Origin: an uncultured Clostridia bacterium
GTDB taxonomy: Bacteria > Bacillota > Clostridia > Oscillospirales > Oscillospiraceae
Assembly (NCBI GenBank): GCA_945877365.1
Contig: CAMCRV010000001.1
Coordinates: forward strand, 62,001 to 126,000
Direction of reading: 5' to 3'
DNA length: 64,000 nt
The notes under the pieces are model-generated. The model saw nothing but the letters and a program-made list of their open reading frames with translations, had not been told where the DNA came from and did not search any database. Numbering within the stretch: position 1 is the stretch's first letter; every line of letters starts with the position of its first letter. The translations under genes were made by a program, and so were the position numbers. Of this stretch, positions 53,718 to 61,229 are shown one piece after another.

Positions 53718-54761
53718 ATGAAAGAACAACTGGAGCAAATCAAGCGCAATGCTCTGACAGCCCTGGAGCAGGCAGAAACGCCCGCCATGCTGGAGGAGCT
53801 GCGGGTCAAGCTGCTGGGCAAAAAGGGTGAGCTGACTGCCGTCCTGAAGCTGATGGGTAAGCTCAGCCCCGAGGAGCGCCCCGTTATGGGTCAGCTGGCA
53901 AATACGGTTCGCGCTGACATTGAGGCAAAGCTGGAGGAGCGGAAGGCTGCCATCCACAGCGCCGCTCTGGAGGCCAAGCTGGCCAGCGAAGCCATCGATG
54001 TGACCATTCCCGGCGAGGAAGTTGCCATCGGCCATCAGCATCCCATGAATCAGGTTCTGCAGCAGATCAAGGAGATTTTCGTGGGTCTGGGCTATCAGGT
54101 GGTGGACGGCCCCGAGATTGAGCTGGCCGACTACAACTTCACCCGTCTGAATATCGAAGAGGGTCATCCCTCCCGGGATCGCAGCGACACCTTCTACTTC
54201 ACCGATGACGACAGCGTTCTGCTGCGTACCCAGACCAGCCCCATGCAGATCCGCTTCATGGAGAACCACAAGCCCCCCTTCTGTATGCTGGCTCCCGGCC
54301 GGGTGTTCCGGAAGGACGAGGCAGATGCCACCCACTCCCCCATGTTCCATCAGATCGAAGGTCTGGTGGTGGATGAAAACATCACCATGGGCAACCTGAA
54401 GGGCGCTCTGATTACCATGATGCAGAAGATCTACGGCGAGGAATCCGTTATGCGGTTCCGTCCCCACCACTTCCCCTTCACGGAGCCCAGTTGCGAGATG
54501 GATATGCAGTGCCACAAGTGCCACGGCACCGGCGAGATCGACGGTCAGGTCTGCTCCACCTGCCACGGTGAGGGCTGGATCGAGCTGCTGGGCGCCGGTA
54601 TGGTGCACCCCAAGGTTCTGGAAAACTGCGGCATTGACCCTGAAAAATACTCCGGCTTTGCCTTCGGCATGGGTCTGGAGCGTATGGCCATGGGCCGTCT
54701 GAAGATCAACGACCTGCGGCTGATCTTCGACAATGACATCCGGTTCCTGAACCAGTTCTAA
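53718..54761 (+). CDS. pheS: Phenylalanyl-tRNA synthetase alpha subunit
   Basis: A 347-residue class II synthetase subunit. The N-terminal coiled coil (1-85) binds tRNA and the catalytic core has HPMNQVLQQIKEIFVGLGY, FDT-like RDRSDTFYF and GMGLERMAMGRL. An insertion carries four cysteines, C265-x2-C268 and C279-x2-C282, as CHKCHGTG and CSTCHGEG, like two DnaJ zinc-finger half repeats. ATG 53718 follows AGGAGGAAAGAAA. Confidence 0.97.
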   Translation: MKEQLEQIKRNALTALEQAETPAMLEELRVKLLGKKGELTAVLKLMGKLSPEERPVMGQLANTVRADIEAKLEERKAAIHSAALEAKLASEAIDVTIPGEEVAIGHQHPMNQVLQQIKEIFVGLGYQVVDGPEIELADYNFTRLNIEEGHPSRDRSDTFYFTDDDSVLLRTQTSPMQIRFMENHKPPFCMLAPGRVFRKDEADATHSPMFHQIEGLVVDENITMGNLKGALITMMQKIYGEESVMRFRPHHFPFTEPSCEMDMQCHKCHGTGEIDGQVCSTCHGEGWIELLGAGMVHPKVLENCGIDPEKYSGFAFGMGLERMAMGRLKINDLRLIFDNDIRFLNQF

Positions 54762-54774
54762 GGAGGACGATAAA

Positions 54775-57162
54775 ATGAAACTCAACAGAAAATGGCTCCA
54801 TGAGGACTTCGTGGATCTGAGCCATGTTTCCGACAAGGAATATGTGGAAACCCTGACGGTTTTTGGCCAGAAGGTGGAAACCTATGAGCGGATGGACGCT
54901 GAGATTAAAAATGTGGTGGTTGGCAAGGTGGTTTCCATTGTGCCTCACCCTAACTCCGACCATATGTTCATCTGCCAGGTGGATGTGGGAGCCGATGAGC
55001 TGATCCAGATCGTCACCGGTGCCCAGAATGTCCATCAGGGAGATCTGGTGCCTGCCGCGCTGCACAACTCCTGGCTGCCCGGCGGCGTGCATATCACCAA
55101 GGGCAAGCTCAGAGGCGAGGTTTCCAACGGTATGCTCTGCTCCTTTGCAGAGCTGGGTCTGACCCAGAACGACCTGCCGGACGCCTATGCCGACGGCATC
55201 TGGATTCTGAATGATGAGGAATGCAAGCCCGGTGACGATATCAACAAGATCATCGGTAATGATGACACCATTGTGGATTTCGAGATCACCAACAACCGTC
55301 CCGACTGCTACTCCATCATCGGCCTGGCTCGGGAATCCGCCGCTGCCTTCGGCCTGCCCATGCGCCATCATGAACCTGTGGTAAAGGGCAGCGATGCCGG
55401 TTCTATTTTCCAGTATCTGGATGTGGAAGTTCCCGCCGAGGCTCTGTGCAACCGTTATTCCTCCCGGATGGTGGCCAATGTGAAAATTGCCCCCTCCCCC
55501 AAGTGGCTGCGGCAGCGGCTGCGCGCCAACGGCGTGCGTCCCATCAACAACATTGTGGATATCACCAACTATGTGATGCTGGAATACGGCCAGCCCATGC
55601 ACGCCTTCGATTACCGCTATGTTGCCTCCGGCAAGATTGTTGTCCGGGAGGCTGAGGAAGGCGAGACCCTGACCACTCTGGATGGCTCCGTCCGTCCCCT
55701 GAAAAAGGGTATGCTGGTGATTGCCGACGACACCAAGCCCATTGGTCTTGCCGGCATTATGGGCGGTGAAAACTCCGAAATCAAGGACGACACCACCATG
55801 GTGGTCTTTGAATCCGCCAACTTCAACGGCACCTCCATCCGGCAGACCGCTCTGGCTCTGGGTATGCGCACCGAGGCCTCCGGCAAGTTCGAGAAGAATC
55901 TGGATCCCATGATGACCATTCCGGCTGTGCAGCGTGCCTGCGAGCTGGTGGAGCTTCTGGAATGCGGCGATGTGCTGGACGGCACCATCGACATCATAAA
56001 CTATGTTCCCCAGCCCAAGGATCTGCCGCTTGAAGTGGACAAGATCAACCGTCTGCTGGGTACTGAAATTTCCAAGGAGGATATGGTCAAGTATCTGAAC
56101 CGTCTGGAAATTGAGGTGGAGGGCGATACCATCCATGTTCCCTCCTTCCGTCCCGACCTGAATCTGATGGCTGACATTGCAGAGGAGGTGGGTCGTTCCT
56201 TCGGCTACAACGAAATCCCTACCACCGCCTTCAAGAACGCCACCCAGGGCGGCTATACCCCGGAGATGAAGCTGGAAGCAAAGGCCGGTACCCTGTGCCG
56301 CAGTCTGGGCTACAGCGAGATCATCACCTATTCCTTCGTTTCCCCCGCTGTATTTGACCAGATTCGGCTGCCTGCGGATTCTCCTCTGCGGGATGCCATG
56401 CAGATTCAGAATCCCCTGGGCGAGGATACCTCCATCATGCGCACCATTGCCCTGCCCTCCATGCTGGAAATTCTGGGTCGGAACAACTCCTATCACAACA
56501 AGTCCGTCAAGCTGTACGAGCTTGCCAAGATCTATCTCACCGTTCCCAGAGAGCAGCTGCCTCAGGAGCCCAAGATGTTGATGCTGGGCAGCTACGGCGC
56601 AAAGGAGAGCTTCTTCACCCTGAAGGGCGAGCTGGAAGCCATCTTCACCGGGCTTCGCCTGCAAAAGGCAACCTACCACGCTGTCAAGGACAACCCCAGC
56701 TACCATCCCGGCCGCTGTGCTGCCGTCTGTATCGGCGGTGTGGATGTGGGCGTCATGGGACAGGTTCACCCCCTTGTAGCTGCCAACTACGGCATTGATT
56801 CCGAGATTTACTGCGCAGAAATCAACTTCTCCAAGCTGATGGAGCTGCAGCTGCCGGATGCCACCTATACCCCCCTGCCCAAGTATCCCGGCGTTTCCCG
56901 CGATCTGGCTCTCATCTGCGACGAGGCCGTGACCGTTGCACAGATCGAGGATGCTATCACTTCCTCTGCCGGCAAGCTGCTGCGGGGTGTGAAGCTCTTC
57001 GATATCTACCGGGGCACTGGCGTTCCCCAGGGCAAGAAGAGTATGGCCTTCTCTCTGGAGCTTCGCGCCGATGACCGTACGCTGACGGATACCGATTCCG
57101 AGGGCGTTGTGGCAAAGGTTCTTGCTGCGCTGAAGGAAAAACTGGGTGCAACTCTGCGTTAA
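54775..57162 (+). CDS. pheT: Phenylalanyl-tRNA synthetase beta subunit
   Basis: A 795-residue subunit: EMAP/OB-fold tRNA-binding domain (NVVVGKVVSIVPHPNSDHMF), B3/B4 editing domain (EITNNRPDCYSIIGLARESAAAF), B5, and a C-terminal FDX-ACB domain (PKYPGVSRDLALICDEAV, KSMAFSLELRADDRTL). It forms the alpha2beta2 enzyme with PheS, 13 bp upstream. Full length. Confidence 0.98.
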   Translation: MKLNRKWLHEDFVDLSHVSDKEYVETLTVFGQKVETYERMDAEIKNVVVGKVVSIVPHPNSDHMFICQVDVGADELIQIVTGAQNVHQGDLVPAALHNSWLPGGVHITKGKLRGEVSNGMLCSFAELGLTQNDLPDAYADGIWILNDEECKPGDDINKIIGNDDTIVDFEITNNRPDCYSIIGLARESAAAFGLPMRHHEPVVKGSDAGSIFQYLDVEVPAEALCNRYSSRMVANVKIAPSPKWLRQRLRANGVRPINNIVDITNYVMLEYGQPMHAFDYRYVASGKIVVREAEEGETLTTLDGSVRPLKKGMLVIADDTKPIGLAGIMGGENSEIKDDTTMVVFESANFNGTSIRQTALALGMRTEASGKFEKNLDPMMTIPAVQRACELVELLECGDVLDGTIDIINYVPQPKDLPLEVDKINRLLGTEISKEDMVKYLNRLEIEVEGDTIHVPSFRPDLNLMADIAEEVGRSFGYNEIPTTAFKNATQGGYTPEMKLEAKAGTLCRSLGYSEIITYSFVSPAVFDQIRLPADSPLRDAMQIQNPLGEDTSIMRTIALPSMLEILGRNNSYHNKSVKLYELAKIYLTVPREQLPQEPKMLMLGSYGAKESFFTLKGELEAIFTGLRLQKATYHAVKDNPSYHPGRCAAVCIGGVDVGVMGQVHPLVAANYGIDSEIYCAEINFSKLMELQLPDATYTPLPKYPGVSRDLALICDEAVTVAQIEDAITSSAGKLLRGVKLFDIYRGTGVPQGKKSMAFSLELRADDRTLTDTDSEGVVAKVLAALKEKLGATLR

Positions 57163-57195
57163 TGGAAAATTAACCAATTTTTGCCCTCTCAGGCC

Positions 57196-57224
57196 TTTAC
57201 AGTCCGGTTTTTTTAGGGTATAAT
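57196..57224 (+). promoter_or_regulatory. Promoter for ireB
   Basis: TTTACA (57196-57201), 17-bp spacer, TATAAT (57219-57224). Confidence 0.6.
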
Positions 57225-57256
57225 GACCATAATCTTTTACTGAGGAGGCAGGAACC

Positions 57257-57511
57257 ATGACGGAAAGAGATACTTTGAAATTCACAGTAGCCAGCGACGA
57301 TAAAGAGAATATGCGCCGGATTCTCCGGAGTGTGTTCGATGCTCTCACCGAAAAGGGCTACAATCCCATCAACCAGATTGTGGGTTACCTTTTGACCGAG
57401 GATCCCACCTACATCACCAATTATAATAATGCCCGCAGTATGATCTGCAAGATCGACCGGGATGAGCTGATGCAGGTTCTGGTTCGGGAGTACCTGTTTG
57501 CCAAGGAATAA
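57257..57511 (+). CDS. ireB: IreB-family regulatory phosphoprotein
   Basis: An 84-residue protein (RDTLKFTVASDDKENMRRILRSVFDALTEKGYNPINQIVGYLLTEDPTYITNYNNAR) of the UPF0297/YrzL family. In enterococci it is a substrate of the PASTA kinase IreK and affects cephalosporin tolerance. The usual partner ruvX is 55 kb away in this window. Has its own promoter and terminator. Confidence 0.92.
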   Translation: MTERDTLKFTVASDDKENMRRILRSVFDALTEKGYNPINQIVGYLLTEDPTYITNYNNARSMICKIDRDELMQVLVREYLFAKE

Positions 57512-57518
57512 CCCAGAG

Positions 57519-57557
57519 CCAAGAGGCTTTTGCCACGGCAAAAGCCTCTTGTTTTTT
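57519..57557 (+). terminator. Terminator of ireB
   Basis: AAGAGGCTTTTG/CAAAAGCCTCTT (57521-57532 with 57539-57550), then GTTTTTT. The 140 bp up to the next promoter hold nothing I recognise. Confidence 0.92.
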
Positions 57558-57695
57558 ATCCAGCTGAATCCAAAACAGCAACACCCCCATCTGTACCTTG
57601 TCAATTTCATACACCCCTCCGTCTTACCTTTTATCCTAATTTTTGCTAAATTGTTATGTAAATCTGGCTTTCACCCCGGGTTTCCCAACAAATAC

Positions 57696-57724
57696 TTGAC
57701 ATTCGCGTAACAATGTGTTACAAT
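57696..57724 (+). promoter_or_regulatory. Promoter with an overlapping operator-like repeat
   Basis: TTGACA (57696-57701), 17-bp spacer ending TGT, TACAAT (57719-57724). The inverted repeat GTAACA-ATG-TGTTAC (57707-57721) overlaps the -10. Confidence 0.7.
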
Positions 57725-57755
57725 TTCATTACATTCTGTTTAGGAGGTATCATCT

Positions 57756-58046
57756 ATGGCTGATGAAAATGCAGTTTTGATGTATAAAGGCCGTCCTCTG
57801 ATGCGCAAGGACAACCTGATTTATTATGGCTCTATGGCTGACAGCCACATCGTCATGCTCCAGATCCTTGAGTCCCAAAAGATCAATGATATGGATGTTG
57901 CCACCCGTGTATCCGTTCAGCTTCAGCTTACCGATCCTGCCGCCAGAAGCCGGGATCGTGTGGTCAAAAAGAGCGAAAAGGATGGGCTGTATGCAGCTCT
58001 GGATGTGGGCTGCGTGTGGCTGGAGCGTGCTCTGGCCGGCAAGTAA
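57756..58046 (+). CDS. Conserved hypothetical small protein
   Basis: A 96-residue soluble protein (MADENAVLMYKGRPLMRKDNLIYYG) with a compact alpha/beta look (HIVMLQILESQKINDMDVATRVSVQLQLTD) and a C-terminal helix (GLYAALDVGCVWLERALAGK). Strong AGGAGGTATCATCT ribosome binding site. It sits 31 bp before the NlpC/P60 gene and shares its promoter. Function unknown. Confidence 0.7.
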   Translation: MADENAVLMYKGRPLMRKDNLIYYGSMADSHIVMLQILESQKINDMDVATRVSVQLQLTDPAARSRDRVVKKSEKDGLYAALDVGCVWLERALAGK

Positions 58047-58077
58047 CCCGTAAAGACAAGTAAGACGGAGGCATCGT

Positions 58078-59055
58078 ATGAAATTCACCCGAAGCATCAC
58101 CGGTATGGTGCTGGCAGTGGTTCTGACCTTCAGTTCTCTGACGGTCACTGCCTTTGCCGCCGGTGACATTATGTATGGCATTGGTTTTGTCAATACCAAT
58201 GCCCTGCGTATGCGCAGTACCCCCTCTACAGAGGGCAATGTTCTGGATACTGCGCCCCAAAATGATTGTGTAGCGGTCATCAGCAAATCCGGCCAGTGGT
58301 ACAAGGTCAACTATAATCTTCAGGAAGGATATATGCATGAGGATTATCTGGATGTTCTGACCTGCGAGAACGCAGAGCTGGGATACGGAATGATCAATTC
58401 CTCTTCCGTCAATCTCCGCTCCGGCCCCGGTACCAACTACAGCAGTGTGGCAGTTGCCTCAGTTGGCAGCAAATGCTACATTCTCGGCCTGAACAATGGC
58501 TGGTACAAAGTCATTTACAATTCTGTAACCTGCTATGTCCGCAGTGATTTTGTGGATCTGACAGAGATTCCCTACGAAAATCAGAAATCTCCCAACTCCC
58601 CCCAATACTACCGCAGAGGCAAATCCATCGGCGCGGCTCCCAGCTCCGCCGTATCCGGCAGCCCTGTTTCTTCCGGCAGCGCTACCGGTCAGCAGATTCT
58701 TGCCAAGGCTCAGCAGTATCTGGGCACCCCCTATGTCTGGGGCGGCGCATCCCCTTCCGGTTTTGACTGCTCCGGTTTTGTGTATTATGTTTTGAAGTGC
58801 TTTGGTTACTCCCCTGACCGCACGCCGGCTGGACAGTACAGCATGGGCACCTATGTGGCGAAGGAAAATCTTCAGGTCGGAGATATCGTATTCTTTGCCA
58901 ATACATATAACAGCGGCATTTCTCATGTGGGCATTTACGCCGGAAACGGTCAGTTTATCCACTCTCCCAATTCCCGTTCCACGGTTTCCTACTCGGATCT
59001 CACCAGCGGATACTGGGCCGAGCATTACTACGGCGCACGCCGGGTAGCACAGTAA
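58078..59055 (+). CDS. Secreted NlpC/P60 endopeptidase with two SH3 domains
   Basis: A 325-residue exported hydrolase. Signal peptide (about 1-28, VTAFAAGD), two SH3-like domains (about 30-95 and 103-162, both with ALRMRSTPSTEGN or VNLRSGPGTNYSS), a Ser/Pro-rich linker (about 165-205) and a C-terminal NlpC/P60 domain with catalytic Cys231 (FDCSGF), His283 and His295. It cleaves peptidoglycan stem peptides. The gene ends at a strong terminator. Confidence 0.95.
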   Translation: MKFTRSITGMVLAVVLTFSSLTVTAFAAGDIMYGIGFVNTNALRMRSTPSTEGNVLDTAPQNDCVAVISKSGQWYKVNYNLQEGYMHEDYLDVLTCENAELGYGMINSSSVNLRSGPGTNYSSVAVASVGSKCYILGLNNGWYKVIYNSVTCYVRSDFVDLTEIPYENQKSPNSPQYYRRGKSIGAAPSSAVSGSPVSSGSATGQQILAKAQQYLGTPYVWGGASPSGFDCSGFVYYVLKCFGYSPDRTPAGQYSMGTYVAKENLQVGDIVFFANTYNSGISHVGIYAGNGQFIHSPNSRSTVSYSDLTSGYWAEHYYGARRVAQ

Positions 59056-59063
59056 ACAAACTC

Positions 59064-59098
59064 AGCGGACACCCTTTCGGGTGTCCGCTTTGCTGTTT
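59064..59098. terminator. Terminator after the NlpC/P60 gene
   Basis: AGCGGACACCC-TTTC-GGGTGTCCGCT, then TTGCTGTTTT; it also sits at the end of the converging GNAT gene. Confidence 0.85.
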
Positions 59099-59583
59099 TA
59101 TAATCGATCGTAGGCAATTCTGGGGCTCCCGTCCTCTACATAAATCACGCCGCAGGGCGTGAAGCCGTTTTTTTCCAAAACATGCTGCATCACCCTGTTG
59201 TCATGATGCGTGTCGGTGCGCAGGTAATCCACCCGTTCCCGGCAATAGGCAACTGCCGCAGAAAAGACGCCGCCGCTGCCATCCGACGCAATGCGGTGGA
59301 TGGTTCCGTAGGGCGCATCACTGCTCCACGCGCCATCTTCAATTACTTTGTATGTGGGGTCCTCCCCGAAGCAAAGGGCAAATACCCCATGAATACCATT
59401 CTCACTGCATACCAGATACAGATTCCCCTGTGCAATGTCCTCCCGAAGCATTTTCTCGGAAGGGTGGGTTTTTCCCCATTGCGTCGGATTTCCGGTCTGC
59501 GCCATAAAAGCTCTGGCGCGGGCATAGATCTCCAGAATTCTCCCAAGATCCCCTCCGTCTGCCTTCCTGATATGATATTTCAT
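59098..59583 (-). CDS. GNAT-family N-acetyltransferase
   Basis: A 161-residue GNAT protein (IRKADGGDLGRILEIYARARAFM...LEKNGFTPCGVIYVEDGSPRIAYDRL). The acetyl-CoA site is around HRIASDGSGGVFSAAVAYC, and RTDTHHDNRVMQHVLEKNGF is the closing motif. Similar proteins acetylate unknown small substrates. Convergent with the NlpC gene and divergent from spoVAD. Confidence 0.82.
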   Translation of the reverse strand: MKYHIRKADGGDLGRILEIYARARAFMAQTGNPTQWGKTHPSEKMLREDIAQGNLYLVCSENGIHGVFALCFGEDPTYKVIEDGAWSSDAPYGTIHRIASDGSGGVFSAAVAYCRERVDYLRTDTHHDNRVMQHVLEKNGFTPCGVIYVEDGSPRIAYDRL

Positions 59584-59621
59584 GGTCTTCTCCTTTGTTT
59601 TTTATTTATTATACCTTATGA

Positions 59622-59651
59622 GAATGACAGAAGCAAGCCCGGGTTATACTA
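59622..59651 (+). promoter_or_regulatory. Possible forespore-type promoter for spoVAD
   Basis: GAATGA (59622-59627) and TATACTA (59645-59651) with 17-bp spacing resemble the SigG pattern (GNATA and CATNNTA). Weak evidence. Confidence 0.35.
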
Positions 59652-59674
59652 GGGAAACAAAGGATGGTGAAAAT

Positions 59675-60694
59675 ATGACCAGTCAAAAACGGGGAAGGCA
59701 GAGCTTTCTATTGACCGAGCCGCCGGTAATCACCCACTGGGCCAGTATTGCGGGTAAAAAAGAGTCCCAGGGGCCGCTCTCCCATACCTTCGATCTCACC
59801 AGTCAGGACCCTTACTTTGGGCAGAAAACATGGGAGCAGGCGGAAAAATCCATGCAGCAAAAGGCTCTGAACAAGCTGGCAGAGAAAGCCCACAAAAAAA
59901 TTCAGGATTTTTCGCTGGTTTTCTCCGGAGATCTTCTGAATCAGTGCATCGGCTCCTCCTTTTCCCTGCGAAACACCGGAATCCCCCATCTGGGGCTGTA
60001 CGGAGCCTGCTCCACCATGGCAGAGAGCCTGCTGCTGGCATCCATGGCTGTGGGCGGCGGGTTTACGGAGGATGCAGTAGCCATGACCTCCTCCCATTTT
60101 GCCTCTTCGGAACGGCAGTATCGGTTCCCTCTGGGATACGGCGGTCAGAGAACCCCCACTTCCCAGTGGACTGTGACAGGCTCCGGCGCTGCCCTTGTCT
60201 GCAAAACCGGAAATGGACCCCGAATTCGGGGCTGCACCATAGGGACAGTCTGCGACTTGGGGATTCAGGATGCCAACAATATGGGCTGTGCCATGGCTCC
60301 GGCCGCTCTGGCGACCATAAAAGCCCACTTTCAGGATACCGGCAGAACGCCTGCGGATTATGATCTGATCGTCACCGGAGATCTGGGACAGCTGGGAAAG
60401 GAGGCGCTTCTTGAACTGGCCAGGCTGGATGGGCTGGCTCTTGGGGGAAAGCTGACGGACTGCGGAACTCTGGTCTTCGACAACACCGTACAGGATGTCC
60501 ATGCAGGTGGTTCCGGCTGCGGATGCAGCGGCATCGTCCTGTGCGGCTATCTGCTAAGCCGCCTGAATACGGGAAAACTGAAAAACATTCTCTTCTGCGG
60601 CACCGGCGCACTGCTCTCCCCTACCTCTACCCAGCAGGGTTTGCCCATCCCCGGTGTATGCCATGCTGTATGGATTCAGGGAGGAAAAGAATAA
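59675..60694 (+). CDS. spoVAD: Stage V sporulation protein AD
   Basis: A 339-residue thiolase-like protein (QSFLLTEPPVITHWASIAGKKESQGPLSHTFD; GACSTMAESLLLASMAVGGGFTEDAV; HAGGSGCGCSGIVL). SpoVAD binds dipicolinic acid during its uptake into the spore. It normally follows spoVAC, which is absent here. The start at 59675 has GGATGGTGAAAAT upstream. Confidence 0.95.
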   Translation: MTSQKRGRQSFLLTEPPVITHWASIAGKKESQGPLSHTFDLTSQDPYFGQKTWEQAEKSMQQKALNKLAEKAHKKIQDFSLVFSGDLLNQCIGSSFSLRNTGIPHLGLYGACSTMAESLLLASMAVGGGFTEDAVAMTSSHFASSERQYRFPLGYGGQRTPTSQWTVTGSGAALVCKTGNGPRIRGCTIGTVCDLGIQDANNMGCAMAPAALATIKAHFQDTGRTPADYDLIVTGDLGQLGKEALLELARLDGLALGGKLTDCGTLVFDNTVQDVHAGGSGCGCSGIVLCGYLLSRLNTGKLKNILFCGTGALLSPTSTQQGLPIPGVCHAVWIQGGKE

Positions 60695-61050
60695 TGGACT
60701 ATCTGAAAGCATTTTTCGTTGGTGGGCTGCTTTGTCTTATTGGACAGATTCTCATCGACAAAACCAAGCTGACCCCTGCCCGGATTCTGGTGAGCTATGT
60801 GGTGATTGGCGTGTTTCTGGGCGCCATCGGGGTCTATCAATCCCTTGCTGATTTCGCCGGTGCCGGTGCCACCGTTCCCCTGACAGGTTTTGGAAATACG
60901 CTGGCCAAGGGCGTTAAAAAAGCTGTGGAAGAGGATGGTTTCCTTGGGATTTTCACCGGCGGCCTGAAGGCCAGCGCCGGGGGCATTACCGCAGCCATTT
61001 TCAGCGGCCTGCTGGCAAGCATTCTTTTCCGGGCAAAGGATAAATCTTGA
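60694..61050 (+). CDS. spoVAE: Stage V sporulation protein AE (SpoVAEB)
   Basis: A 118-residue membrane protein with about three spans (FFVGGLLCLIGQILID; VSYVVIGVFLGAIGVYQSL; GGITAAIFSGLLASILF) and the family stretch GFGNTLAKGVKKAVEEDGFLGIFTGGLKASAG. It is part of the DPA channel. ATG shares one base with the spoVAD stop (TAATG). Confidence 0.95.
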   Translation: MDYLKAFFVGGLLCLIGQILIDKTKLTPARILVSYVVIGVFLGAIGVYQSLADFAGAGATVPLTGFGNTLAKGVKKAVEEDGFLGIFTGGLKASAGGITAAIFSGLLASILFRAKDKS

Positions 61051-61110
61051 AAAGGTGGATATGCTAATGTCGCGGAAGTCTCCGCAAAACATCTATGGAG
61101 GAACAGAAAA

Positions 61111-61191
61111 ATGGAGAACAAGAATCAGAATAAGAACCAGAACCAGAACCAGAATCAGAATCAGCAGAACCAGAATCAGAACAGAAACTAA
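61111..61191 (+). CDS. 26-residue Asn/Gln-rich peptide
   Basis: ATG at 61111 after GGAGG (61107-61112 region), TAA at 61189-61191. The product is almost only Asn and Gln with a few Lys and one Arg (MENKNQNKN..., ...NQNRN). It is 60 bp after spoVAE and ends before a strong hairpin, so probably in the same transcript. Repeats of CAGAAC/CAGAAT code it. The length and N/Q composition resemble prion-like or spore-peptide low-complexity sequences. Function unknown. Confidence 0.65.
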   Translation: MENKNQNKNQNQNQNQNQQNQNQNRN

Positions 61192-61198
61192 CGCAAAC

Positions 61199-61224
61199 GG
61201 GGCATCTCCTGGCGGAGATGCCCC
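61199..61224. terminator. Hairpin between spoVA unit and addA
   Basis: GGGGCATCTCC-TGGC-GGAGATGCCCC, followed on the plus strand by AAAAATT and on the minus strand by GTTTGCG. T-tract is poor in both directions. Confidence 0.6.
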
Positions 61225-61229
61225 AAAAA

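Noticed and set aside
54706..57348. Long minus-strand open frame of 880 codons opposite pheT.
   Set aside because: Shadow of pheT caused by codon bias; no ribosome binding site, and the pheT protein is complete.
57512..57710. Small plus-strand frame after ireB.
   Set aside because: It overlaps the terminator, lacks a ribosome binding site and looks like non-coding DNA.
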